From contig DCFS01000225.1 of assembly GCA_002319875.1 (NCBI GenBank), positions 809 through 11,306 on the forward strand: a stretch of DNA of 10,498 bases, in the 5' to 3' direction. The stretch is from Treponema sp. UBA1798. GTDB taxonomy: Bacteria > Spirochaetota > Spirochaetia > Treponematales > Treponemataceae. Numbering within the stretch: position 1 is the first letter of the stretch; each line of letters begins with the position of its first letter. The translations under genes and the position numbers were made by a program. The notes beneath the pieces are model-generated. The model was not told where the DNA came from. It saw only the letters and a program-made list of their open reading frames with translations, and ran no database searches. Positions 1 to 7,694 of this stretch are shown here, in pieces.

Positions 1-1115
1 CGATATCCCGTGATTGTTTATTTAGCACGATGAAAGCGGATATCAATTCGTTTGAGATTGAAACGGTGATTTCTCAGAAGGACTGGCGGCTTTACAGATT
101 GTTTTTTGCCTGTGGTAACAGGGATGGTCTTCTTGCCTGTAAATCATTATTTCAGGCTGCAGAAGGAGAAAATGATGTTGAACTTCTTTCTGCACAGGCT
201 TCCGCTATGCCGGAGGTACTTCGTACCATTCCCGGTTTTTATAATGTTCAGATAGAGGGTACCTGTTCCGGAGCTTGTCAATACTGTCCATATCCGGAAG
301 TTTATAACGAAGATAGAAGAAACAGACGAATGACTGTTTCTGATTTCAGAAAACTTGTGAAAGAAATGACGCTGCTTTCGGAACAGGCTGTCGTATCTCT
401 TTCCGCATGGGGTGAACCTCTCAGACATCCTGATTTTACAGAATTTGTCCGGGCTGTTCTTGAACAGGAAGGGCTTTCCGTACTCATCGAAACTGATGGT
501 TTGAAAATTACTGAAGAATTTGCTTCTTCTCTTGCTGCAGTATCGGCCGGTTTCCCTGTCCGTAATAACGGACATAAAAATATTATATGGATTATTTCAC
601 TTGACGCTGTTTCACCGGAAACGTATGGTAAAATCAGAGGTATCGATTCTGTACATGTTTCTGAAATCTTTACTGCTGCAGTGCAGTCTGTTACCATACT
701 TCAAAACTATTTCCCCGGAGCCGTCTATCCGCAAATGGTACGCATTAACGGGAATGAAGAAGAACTGGAAAAGTTCTACCGTTTTTGGAGTGATACTTCC
801 AGCCCCTCGGGGGGTAATCTGATTATTCAGAAATATGATGATTTTTGCGGTATGCTTTCTCATGACAAACCTGCAGACCTTGCACCTCTTGAAAGGTATC
901 CATGCTGGCATATTCGTCGTGATATGACTATTTTTGCAGATGGTTCTGTACCTGTTTGCAGAGAGTATCTGTGCGATGGTATAATCGGAAATGTTTTTGA
1001 TGAAGGAATCCCCGCTGTGTGGAAGAAAAATGCAGTCAGCATGGCAGAGCAGATCTGCAAAGATTATCCGGATAAATGCAGGAAGTGTGATGAATATTAT
1101 ACCTTCAATTTTTAA
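1..1115 (+). CDS. Radical SAM/SPASM domain protein (spiro-SPASM type), 5' end outside window
   Basis: Radical SAM enzyme with a C-terminal SPASM domain. The frame is open from base 3, and the first ATG (base 30) has no Shine-Dalgarno, so the true start probably lies left of the window. Numbering from that ATG, the 4Fe-4S/SAM motif is C79-x3-C83-x2-C86 (GTCSGACQYC). AWGEP near 126-130 matches the SAM-binding GGEP-like position. The C-terminal part carries cysteines 292, 310, 315, 343, 350 and 353, as expected for auxiliary Fe-S clusters of a SPASM domain. The piece before the radical SAM core (about 1-70) has the form of the end of another domain, consistent with a longer protein. I recall a spirochaete-restricted family called spiro-SPASM that fits this layout; its substrate is unknown to me. 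It is first in a run of sugar-related genes and overlaps the next gene if that one starts at 1090. Family call is strong, function open. Confidence 0.85.
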   Translation, partial: ISRDCLFSTMKADINSFEIETVISQKDWRLYRLFFACGNRDGLLACKSLFQAAEGENDVELLSAQASAMPEVLRTIPGFYNVQIEGTCSGACQYCPYPEVYNEDRRNRRMTVSDFRKLVKEMTLLSEQAVVSLSAWGEPLRHPDFTEFVRAVLEQEGLSVLIETDGLKITEEFASSLAAVSAGFPVRNNGHKNIIWIISLDAVSPETYGKIRGIDSVHVSEIFTAAVQSVTILQNYFPGAVYPQMVRINGNEEELEKFYRFWSDTSSPSGGNLIIQKYDDFCGMLSHDKPADLAPLERYPCWHIRRDMTIFADGSVPVCREYLCDGIIGNVFDEGIPAVWKKNAVSMAEQICKDYPDKCRKCDEYYTFNF

Positions 1116-2049
1116 TGAGCGGCAGATAAACCGGACTGTGCTTGGAGGCACTGAGTCGGCTTCTGGCGTAAAAATGAATGTTTCTGTTGTACTTCTAAAC
1201 AGTGGAAGCAGCCATTTCAGGATTCAGATGATTGAAAATTTGCTGAAATGTGGATTTACATCTATCGTATCGCTTGAGCCTACGCCTGAAAGCTATAATA
1301 TAGAGGATTTCGGGACAAAATTTCCTTCGGTCCGTTTTATTATACCTTTGGAGAAAGTAACCGATGGTGATTTGATTAATATAGGAATAAGCGAGTCTTG
1401 CGGCGAGTATGTACTTGTACTACGTGATACACTTCGGATACCACCTGGAATACTTATGCCTAATCTGGCAGAGCATCTGACTGAAAACGGCAGTTACTGT
1501 ATTGTTCCTCGTCTGGTAACTCCTGAAAAGCAGAGCCTTCCGGTACAGTTTATACCTGAAGCCGTAAAGTCAAAACTTCATGTCATTTCTTCTTCTTCCG
1601 TATCAGATGGAATGGCGACACTTTGTCCTTTCAATTATATCGGATTGTATCACAGACAGAAATTCATGCTGCTTGGCGGTTTCGATTATACGATAACCTC
1701 TCCATACTGGCAGAATCTTGATATGGCATTCAGAGCCTGGCTCTGGGGGGAAAAGATTAATCTTTCTACGGCTTTTCAGCTCGAATATGCTGAAAAAGTT
1801 CCACAGGAAGAAATAACGGCCGATTTTTCACAACTCCGTTTTTATCTGAAAAATCTTGTTCCCCGTTATCATGAGGACCATGGTATGATACCATTTTCTT
1901 CCTTTTTCTTATTTGCCAGAAGTTCTTCCTGTGGTTTTTTTGAAACCAGACGGCTGTTCGCTGATGCCTGTCGCTGGGTAGATAAAAATAAATACCGTTT
2001 CAAACAAGATGCGGTCATGCTTATTGAAAACTGGGATAAACAAAAATGA
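1090..2049 (+). CDS. GT-A fold glycosyltransferase-like protein (family 2 type)
   Basis: Probable nucleotide-sugar glycosyltransferase or a degenerate relative. After an N-terminal VSVVLLNSG strand, the body follows the GT2 plan: a CGEYVLVLRD segment where GT2 enzymes have their DxD motif, LLGGFDYT, and NLDMAFRAWLWG, which resembles the usual EDvDl..R...G block. The canonical DxD is not seen (LRD instead), so metal binding may differ or activity may be lost. There is no membrane segment or signal peptide. Two starts are possible. ATG 1090 has AGGAAG at 1080-1085 and overlaps the upstream gene by 26 bases. ATG 1174 gives a more typical GT2 N-terminus (MNVSVV) but has no nearby Shine-Dalgarno. 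I chose 1090 for its ribosome site (319 residues; 291 from 1174). Its stop overlaps the next start as ATGA, indicating translational coupling. The acceptor is unknown. Confidence 0.6.
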   Translation: MNIIPSIFNERQINRTVLGGTESASGVKMNVSVVLLNSGSSHFRIQMIENLLKCGFTSIVSLEPTPESYNIEDFGTKFPSVRFIIPLEKVTDGDLINIGISESCGEYVLVLRDTLRIPPGILMPNLAEHLTENGSYCIVPRLVTPEKQSLPVQFIPEAVKSKLHVISSSSVSDGMATLCPFNYIGLYHRQKFMLLGGFDYTITSPYWQNLDMAFRAWLWGEKINLSTAFQLEYAEKVPQEEITADFSQLRFYLKNLVPRYHEDHGMIPFSSFFLFARSSSCGFFETRRLFADACRWVDKNKYRFKQDAVMLIENWDKQK

Positions 2050-4529
2050 CAGCTGTTATAGTACAATGCCGGCTTTCCTCTACACGGCTTCCGGGGAAGG
2101 CTTTGAAAAATCTTGGCGGAAGACCGATCCTTGCATGGGTTCTTGAATCAATGCATCAGCTGACAGCTGATGCATATTATGTAGCAACTGATGAAGCATC
2201 TTTTCCGGAGCTGGCTCCTGTTGTACTTGCATGCGGCTGGGAGTGCTTTGCAGGACCTCAGAATGATGTTCTTGAACGATATTGCCTGCTTATCGAAAAG
2301 ATAAAAGCGGATGTCGTAATACGCGCTACGGCTGATAATCCGTTTCTGTTTTATGAAGCGGCCCGGGCTTTGCAGGACGAATATATAAATTATTCTAAAT
2401 TTTCATCCTGTGACTATATTACCTGGACCGGTTTACCACATGGTTCCGGAGTAGAGATTTTAAATGCACGGTCGTTGCTTGAAGCAAAGAAGCATACAGA
2501 TTCCCCCTATGATCATGAGCATGTAGGTCCTGCTCTTTATAATCATGAAGAATCATATTCAATAATTAAAATTCCGGCTCCCAGGCGCTGGAATTTTCCG
2601 TTATATCGTACAACAATTGACACAGCGGCCGATTATTTTCGTGCCCAGACAATAGTACAGCAGCTCTCGGATGGCAATGCTCCCGAACGCCCGTATACGG
2701 CGGATCAGATAGTTTCTGCCTTTCAGAATCCTGCAGTGTCTCATCCGGTTCTTTGTATACCCAGTACAAAAAAAGGAAGGGGAACCGGCCATTTACGCCG
2801 ATGCCTGGACATTGCAAAAAAAATTGGTGCGGCTGTATATATCCCTGAGAATGCTGATCTGTCTGAAGTAAAAGAACTTGTAACACAATACATTGTATCC
2901 GGTCTTTTCCCGTGGCAGATTATATCCATGCTTCCTGTACAGGGAGAGTATAGTCTTATTTTTACCGATGCGTTCGCTTTAGAGGAGACTTTGGCTGAAA
3001 AACTATTTTGTGCGGCGCCTCTTGCTTCGCTTGATGAAAGTTCACCATATACAGGATATTGTGATTATATACTTGATGTTATCCCATCTGTTAAAAACAC
3101 CCGCTTGGTAAATATGTCAGAACCAGAGTTCATTGAATTGCCAATAAATAAACGTACAGGAGAAAAGGCTGCTTCGGCTTCCGATTTCAGAAATATTCTG
3201 ATATCGGCCGGTGGGGAAGATCCTGCCGATCTTGTAATACCGACTGCCATAGAATTCGCAAAAGCCGGTAAGTCTGTTACAGCAATAAAATCTCATGCCG
3301 AAGAAGAAAGAAAACGAATTTCAGGACATTTTTCAAGTCTTATAAAAATTGTGGATCCGTTTCCCGGTCTGCGGGAGAAACTTGCGTCCTATGATCTTGT
3401 TGTTACCCATTATGGATTAACCGCATATGAAGCTGCTGCTGCCGGGTGTGCGGTATTGCTGCTTGGAACAACACCATTGCACGTTGAGCTTGCTGCAAAA
3501 TATGGTTTCCGTTGTATACCAGGTAAAATTACTGCTGCGACGTTAAAAGCTGTTTTACGTGAACCGGATAAACTGTATGTCCAGCCTGTCTATGAGCAGA
3601 AAAAAAAACATGTTGTATTAGGCGACTTTGTAAGACAACTTTCGTACGGCAGACGGTTCGAATGTCCTGTCTGTAATATGCCCTCAACAGCTTTTGACGA
3701 AGTTGTTGCGCGTACATCTGGCCGCACGTTCCGGCGATGTTCGAGATGCGGAATCCTGTATATGTCGTGGACGATTGATTCTGAAGATACTTCATATGGA
3801 AAATCATATTTCTTCGATCAGTACAGACTGCAATACGGAAAAACATATCTTGATGATTTCGCAACAATAAAAGCTCAGTGCGTCCGTCGGACATCGATTA
3901 TAGATCTTCTGTATCATCGTAAACTGCGTTCTGCAACTACGCCGGCAATTCTTGATATCGGGTGTGCCTATGGTCCCTTCCTTGCAGCTGCAGCTGATGC
4001 AGGCTGGCAGGTTTTTGGAACCGATGTTTCTCCCGAAGCTGTTGAATATGTAAGGAACAAACTTTTGTTTCCAGCCACATGTGCAGTTTTTCCTGATTTT
4101 AATTCTTTTACTGAATTCGGTATTGTTACTTTCGATGCCATTACGATGTGGTACGTTATTGAGCATTTCAGAAATCTGGATGCAGTATTAAAAGCTGTTT
4201 CCGGAATGATAAAACCGGGCGGAGTTTTTGCTTTTTCAACTCCTTCTGCTGCCGGAGTTTCTGCGCGTTTTAACAGGCTTAAATTTTTTGAAGAGAGTCC
4301 TGCGGACCATTATACACTATGGGAACCTGCACGGGTAAAAGAGATCCTTGCCAAATACGGTTTTTGTGTGGTAAAAATAGTAAATACAGGTCATCATCCG
4401 GAGCGGTTTCCTGCTATCATAAAACATGGTTATCCGAAAAAGTCTCTAATGTATGCACTTGCTTCTGCTGCCAGCCTGTTTTTCAGACTGGGAGATACCT
4501 TTGAGGTGTATTGCAAAAAAAATAGTTGA
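2046..4529 (+). CDS. Three-domain fusion: SpsF-type cytidylyltransferase, SpsG/PseG-like domain, SAM methyltransferase
   Basis: An 827-residue protein with three recognisable parts. Residues 1-about 225 are an SpsF-family nucleotidyltransferase: QCRLSSTRLPGK (7-18) is a variant of the family's QARxxSTRLPGK signature, followed by IRATADNPF (92-100) and a DHEHV block (156-160). Such enzymes usually make CMP-activated sugars. Residues about 233-515 resemble SpsG/PseG, the GT-B-like UDP-sugar hydrolase of pseudaminic acid synthesis: GRGTGHLRRC (244-253) with the likely catalytic histidine 249, ISAGGEDPAD (386-395) and THYGLTAYEAAAAG (454-467). Residues 540-568 hold a CxxC...CxxC zinc-type segment, and 636-730 a class I methyltransferase core (LDIGCAYG, acidic D660, VIEHF, KPGG). 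The three activities suggest one enzyme that processes, activates and methylates a sugar. A nine-A run lies exactly in the linker before the methyltransferase. The start overlaps the previous stop (ATGA). Domain assignments are firm; the substrate is inferred. Confidence 0.88.
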   Translation: MTAVIVQCRLSSTRLPGKALKNLGGRPILAWVLESMHQLTADAYYVATDEASFPELAPVVLACGWECFAGPQNDVLERYCLLIEKIKADVVIRATADNPFLFYEAARALQDEYINYSKFSSCDYITWTGLPHGSGVEILNARSLLEAKKHTDSPYDHEHVGPALYNHEESYSIIKIPAPRRWNFPLYRTTIDTAADYFRAQTIVQQLSDGNAPERPYTADQIVSAFQNPAVSHPVLCIPSTKKGRGTGHLRRCLDIAKKIGAAVYIPENADLSEVKELVTQYIVSGLFPWQIISMLPVQGEYSLIFTDAFALEETLAEKLFCAAPLASLDESSPYTGYCDYILDVIPSVKNTRLVNMSEPEFIELPINKRTGEKAASASDFRNILISAGGEDPADLVIPTAIEFAKAGKSVTAIKSHAEEERKRISGHFSSLIKIVDPFPGLREKLASYDLVVTHYGLTAYEAAAAGCAVLLLGTTPLHVELAAKYGFRCIPGKITAATLKAVLREPDKLYVQPVYEQKKKHVVLGDFVRQLSYGRRFECPVCNMPSTAFDEVVARTSGRTFRRCSRCGILYMSWTIDSEDTSYGKSYFFDQYRLQYGKTYLDDFATIKAQCVRRTSIIDLLYHRKLRSATTPAILDIGCAYGPFLAAAADAGWQVFGTDVSPEAVEYVRNKLLFPATCAVFPDFNSFTEFGIVTFDAITMWYVIEHFRNLDAVLKAVSGMIKPGGVFAFSTPSAAGVSARFNRLKFFEESPADHYTLWEPARVKEILAKYGFCVVKIVNTGHHPERFPAIIKHGYPKKSLMYALASAASLFFRLGDTFEVYCKKNS

Positions 4530-4556
4530 CAGACCTCTGCTATAGGAGTTTTTATT

Positions 4557-6173
4557 ATGGAGAATATACTGATTCTGGGTGCAGGACTTATGCAGAAACC
4601 TGCGATCATAGCAGGAAAGAAACTTGGGTTCCATACAGTTGTTGCTGATGGTAATCCTGCTGCTGTATGTGTTGCACTTGCAGATGAGTTCAAACCGATA
4701 GATTTGAAAGATAAAGAAAATCTGGCGTCTCTTGGGCGTGAATTGCAGAAAAGAGGAGGCCTCGTTGCCGTATTTACTGCAGGCACTGATTTTTCTGCTT
4801 CTGTTGCATATGTTGCTGAAAAATGCGGACTACCCGGACACAGCTATGAATCTGCTCTTAATGCGAGTATAAAAACACGTATGCGGACATGCTTCAGAAA
4901 GGCCGGTGTCCCTTCTCCTGTTTTCCGCGAAGTTACTGAAGTTGCTGAAAACGAAGTTGAAAATGTTATGGAGTATCCGCTTGTTGTAAAGCCGGTAGAT
5001 AATATGGGAGCGAGAGGATGCCGCATGATACGAAGCAGCAGGGAATTTATACCGGCTGCAAAAGCTGCTGTTGAAAATTCGAAGACACACTGCGCTATAC
5101 TTGAAGACTATATGTGCGGTCCTGAATATTCGATCGATGCAATTGTATATGACGGGACTATGACAGTGACCGGTTTTGCCGACAGACATATATATTTCCC
5201 TCCTTATTTTATAGAGACAGGACATACGATGCCGACTGCCTGTGACAGCTTTATGTACCGGGAACTGATTTCGACATTTGCGCTTGGGGTAAAATCTCTT
5301 GGACTTACAAGAGGAGCGGTAAAGGCTGATATAAAGTATACAGGAAAAGGCCCTATGATTGGGGAAATCGCAGCAAGGCTTTCAGGTGGCTATATGTCGG
5401 GATGGACATATCCTTATGCGTCGGATTGCAATCTGACGGAGCAGGCGATGCTTGTTGCCTGTGGGAGAAAGCCCGGATATCTTGAAAATTACAGGAAAGA
5501 ACTCCCGTTTATGCCTCCTGAAACATGTCAGGGTGTTACGGCTCCATTCAGACTGTTTGACTTGCCCTGCATACGGACGAGTGCTGAGCGCGCCTGGATT
5601 TCCATACCCGGGACCGTACGGGAAATTACTGGTCTGGAGAATGCGGTAAACGTACCATATGTTATGGATGTCCTTCCCCGTTCAACGGACGGCAGTACGG
5701 TAGTATTCCCGAGAAATAATGTTGAAAAATGCGGAAATATTATAAGCGCTGCATCATCAAGACTTGAAGCTGTTGAAGCAGCTGAAAAGGCTGTCAGGTG
5801 TATTACCATACGGCTTGAGGGGAAGAACCAGGAAACAGACAGATTTTTAGCCGGTTTATGCGGGGATTCTGAGGCCGGTTTCCCTCCATCGGCATATGTG
5901 CTTGATGACAGAACCCGGCAGCAGTTTGAATTGTTCTGCGGAACCGCACAGGATATCCCTTCGGACGCTGCTACATTGCCGCTGATTCCGGCTTGTCTGC
6001 GGAATGCTGCAGAATCAGGCATTAAAGATTGGAATTACAGTACAATTCCTCAGACACTCGAACGGTTTGACAGACTTTGCCCGCTGCATGGAAAAATCAG
6101 TGGTGCATATTTCTGGAGATCGCTGTTGCGGGGGGGAATACAGGGAGTGCTTTATGCAGCAGACAACAGGTAA
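4557..6173 (+). CDS. ATP-grasp domain ligase with uncharacterised C-terminal extension
   Basis: Member of the ATP-grasp superfamily, which joins a carboxylate to an amine or thiol through an acyl phosphate. The N-terminal nucleotide-binding-like fold starts with ILILGAGLMQ (4-13), as in PurK- or carbamoyl-phosphate-synthase-like proteins. The grasp core shows YPLVVKPVDNMGARGC (140-155) for ATP, ILEDYMCGPEYSID (181-194) and a metal site around GEIAARLSGG (269-278). Residues about 420-538 match nothing I recognise. AGGAG at 4544-4548 sits 8 bases before the ATG, and the gene follows the fusion gene by only 27 bases, with no promoter seen between. It ends 20 bases inside the amidase gene. A G7 run lies at 6130-6136 near the 3' end. 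In this context it could attach an amino acid or carboxylate to a sugar or its precursor; that is inference. Confidence 0.82.
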   Translation: MENILILGAGLMQKPAIIAGKKLGFHTVVADGNPAAVCVALADEFKPIDLKDKENLASLGRELQKRGGLVAVFTAGTDFSASVAYVAEKCGLPGHSYESALNASIKTRMRTCFRKAGVPSPVFREVTEVAENEVENVMEYPLVVKPVDNMGARGCRMIRSSREFIPAAKAAVENSKTHCAILEDYMCGPEYSIDAIVYDGTMTVTGFADRHIYFPPYFIETGHTMPTACDSFMYRELISTFALGVKSLGLTRGAVKADIKYTGKGPMIGEIAARLSGGYMSGWTYPYASDCNLTEQAMLVACGRKPGYLENYRKELPFMPPETCQGVTAPFRLFDLPCIRTSAERAWISIPGTVREITGLENAVNVPYVMDVLPRSTDGSTVVFPRNNVEKCGNIISAASSRLEAVEAAEKAVRCITIRLEGKNQETDRFLAGLCGDSEAGFPPSAYVLDDRTRQQFELFCGTAQDIPSDAATLPLIPACLRNAAESGIKDWNYSTIPQTLERFDRLCPLHGKISGAYFWRSLLRGGIQGVLYAADNR

Positions 6174-7200
6174 GCTATTTCAGGTATGCCTGTTTGCTGC
6201 TGTCATTCTATGTATACCAGTCCGTTTGTTTTCGGTAGATCTCCTTGCTGAATCGACAAAAAACGGAATAACGGTATACTGGGATACGCTGAGCGGAACT
6301 GGACTGCTTGAAAAAAATGGTCATCAGATATCGTTTCGGACCGGAGATATTGTTGTTCTGCTTGATAACCGGAAACTTGCGCTGACAGATGCTCCTGTGC
6401 TTGAAAACGGAAAAATATCTGTGACAAAAGGTTTCCTTGACAGGGCAGAGCAATTTTTTAATTCTGAAAATGCAGGTGTTTCGTTTCGAATAGGCGCAAT
6501 AATCGTAGATCCCGGACATGGCGGAAAAGATCCGGGAGCAATGCAGGAGCAGATAATCAATGGAAAAAAAACGACTGTCAGGGAGAAGGATATCACTCTC
6601 GCTGTCGGAAGACTCCTGTATGCGCAGCTTAAAGCAGGTTATCCGGACAAGCAGATTCTGCTTACCCGTGATTCCGATGTATTTCTGTCTTTAAGTCAGC
6701 GTACGGAAATAGCAAATTCCGTACCGTTGAAAGATCATGAGGCGATTATTTATATTTCCATACATGTTAATGCTTCTCTTGATAAAAAAGCTTCCGGCTA
6801 TGAGGTGTGGTACCTTACGCCGGATTACCGCCGTACCGTACTGGACAGCGATAAGAGCAGACCGGAAGAAAAAACATTGTTTCCGATTCTGAATTCTATG
6901 ATGGAAGAGGAATATACAACCGAAAGCATACTGATTGCAAAATTTGTGATGGACGGCTTACAGGCACAGATCGGTTCTCTGAGTATGCCACGAGGAATTA
7001 AAGCGGAAGAATGGTTTGTTGTTCGCAATGCAAATATGCCGAGTGTTCTTGTTGAAACGGGTTTTTTGACAAATCCGAAGGAAGCTGTCCTGCTGTGTGA
7101 TCCTGAGTACTTGAAAAAAACTTCCTCCGGGATATATAATGGTTTGTCTGCTTTTGTTACACATTTTGAACGGTCAAGAGGATTTACAAAAACTAAATGA
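6154..7200 (+). CDS. Exported N-acetylmuramoyl-L-alanine amidase (Amidase_3)
   Basis: Zinc amidase that cleaves the bond between N-acetylmuramic acid and L-alanine in peptidoglycan. The start at 6154 is chosen because CAGGGAG at 6141-6147 precedes it by 6 bases and it opens a signal peptide (basic K7, hydrophobic VCLFAAVILCIPV, likely cleavage near LFS-V28). The open frame runs upstream to 6004, but that part lies inside the ATP-grasp gene. Residues about 35-105 resemble a copper-amine-oxidase-N/AMIN-like wall-targeting domain (LTDAPVLENGKISV). The catalytic domain begins at about 115: IIVDPGHGGKDPGA gives zinc ligand H122, VREKD gives E144, ISIHVNAS gives H204, and VLVETGFLTN gives catalytic E301. 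All key residues are present in a 348-residue protein. It overlaps the ATP-grasp gene by 20 bases and the next gene by ATGA. The order amidase, small protein, flaA matches what I recall of T. pallidum. Confidence 0.93.
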   Translation: MQQTTGKLFQVCLFAAVILCIPVRLFSVDLLAESTKNGITVYWDTLSGTGLLEKNGHQISFRTGDIVVLLDNRKLALTDAPVLENGKISVTKGFLDRAEQFFNSENAGVSFRIGAIIVDPGHGGKDPGAMQEQIINGKKTTVREKDITLAVGRLLYAQLKAGYPDKQILLTRDSDVFLSLSQRTEIANSVPLKDHEAIIYISIHVNASLDKKASGYEVWYLTPDYRRTVLDSDKSRPEEKTLFPILNSMMEEEYTTESILIAKFVMDGLQAQIGSLSMPRGIKAEEWFVVRNANMPSVLVETGFLTNPKEAVLLCDPEYLKKTSSGIYNGLSAFVTHFERSRGFTKTK

Positions 7201-7658
7201 CAATGAACAGTTTATCGGCAAGACGGAAAATATCTCTGATCATCGTGTCAGCATGTTTCTGTATTTCAATGTTATTCTGGGGAATATCTTACAAAGGGAA
7301 AAGATATGTTTTGCTTTTCAGATCTTCTGAATCAAAAGATTTGTGTCTTGAATCCCGTTATATCCGTACCTATAAGGGGCAGAGCAGTGTCAGCGCTTTT
7401 GTAGATGAGCTGCTGCTCGGTCCTGAAACAGAACGTTACCGTCCTCTTTTTTCCCCTGGGACGAGAGCTTCATTCTGTTTTGTACGTGACAGGGTTCTGT
7501 ATGTTAATCTTACCGGTCATCTGCTCAGTGAGACCGGAGGTTCGTGCACTATAAAAGATGGAATGAATATTTTTAAATCGAATATCAAGAAGAATTTTAA
7601 GAATATAAAGAAAATAGAGATGTTTGCAGATAGAAAAAGCATGTATGAATGCCGTTGA
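7197..7658 (+). CDS. Membrane-anchored GerMN-domain protein
   Basis: Small 153-residue protein with one N-terminal hydrophobic segment (about 12-30, ISLIIVSACFCISMLFWGI) that would anchor it in the inner membrane facing the periplasm. The rest resembles the GerMN (sporulation/germination GerM) domain: VDELLLGPETERYRPLF, then LYVNLTGHLL, then a helix and an NIKKIEMFADRK end strand. GerMN domains in other bacteria occur with cell-wall amidases, and here the gene is translationally coupled to one by ATGA. The nearest GAGG (about 7180) lies rather far from ATG 7197; ATG 7203 is a possible alternative start. The biochemical role of GerMN domains is not known to me; a role in peptidoglycan remodelling near periplasmic flagella is inference. 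It is the last gene of the upstream operon. Confidence 0.75.
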   Translation: MTMNSLSARRKISLIIVSACFCISMLFWGISYKGKRYVLLFRSSESKDLCLESRYIRTYKGQSSVSAFVDELLLGPETERYRPLFSPGTRASFCFVRDRVLYVNLTGHLLSETGGSCTIKDGMNIFKSNIKKNFKNIKKIEMFADRKSMYECR

Positions 7659-7689
7659 TTTTCTGTTTTTGACTTGTAAAAACGGAAAA
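7659..7689 (+). other. AT-rich hairpin after the GerMN gene
   Basis: Bases 7659-7670 and 7678-7689 form a 12-pair stem with one T-G wobble and a 7-base loop, beginning at the first base after the stop codon. No T-run follows, so it is not a textbook terminator. It may be a weak terminator or a 3'-end stabiliser for the upstream operon. The stem is mostly A-T pairs, which lowers confidence. Confidence 0.35.
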
Positions 7690-7694
7690 AAGCG

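Noticed and set aside
804..814. CCCC-TC-GGGG inverted repeat within the radical SAM gene
   Set aside because: The two-base loop is too tight for a stable stem, and the bases encode an ordinary Ser-Pro-Ser-Gly-Gly stretch.
991..1089. ATG 991 as start of the GT-like gene
   Set aside because: It would overlap the SPASM cysteine region by more than 120 bases; that stretch is explained by the radical SAM gene.
612..1151. Minus-strand open frame of 179 codons
   Set aside because: It is antisense to a clear radical SAM gene and shows no domain-like sequence or ribosome site; same judgement for the minus-strand frame at 5528-6022.
4526..4556. TTGACA at 4526-4531 as a promoter for the ATP-grasp gene
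   Set aside because: No -10 element lies at a proper distance; the hexamer overlaps the stop of the fusion gene and is probably chance.
6004..6153. Upstream extension of the amidase frame to ATG 6004
   Set aside because: It lies wholly inside the ATP-grasp gene, and the start at 6154 has a good ribosome site and opens a signal peptide.
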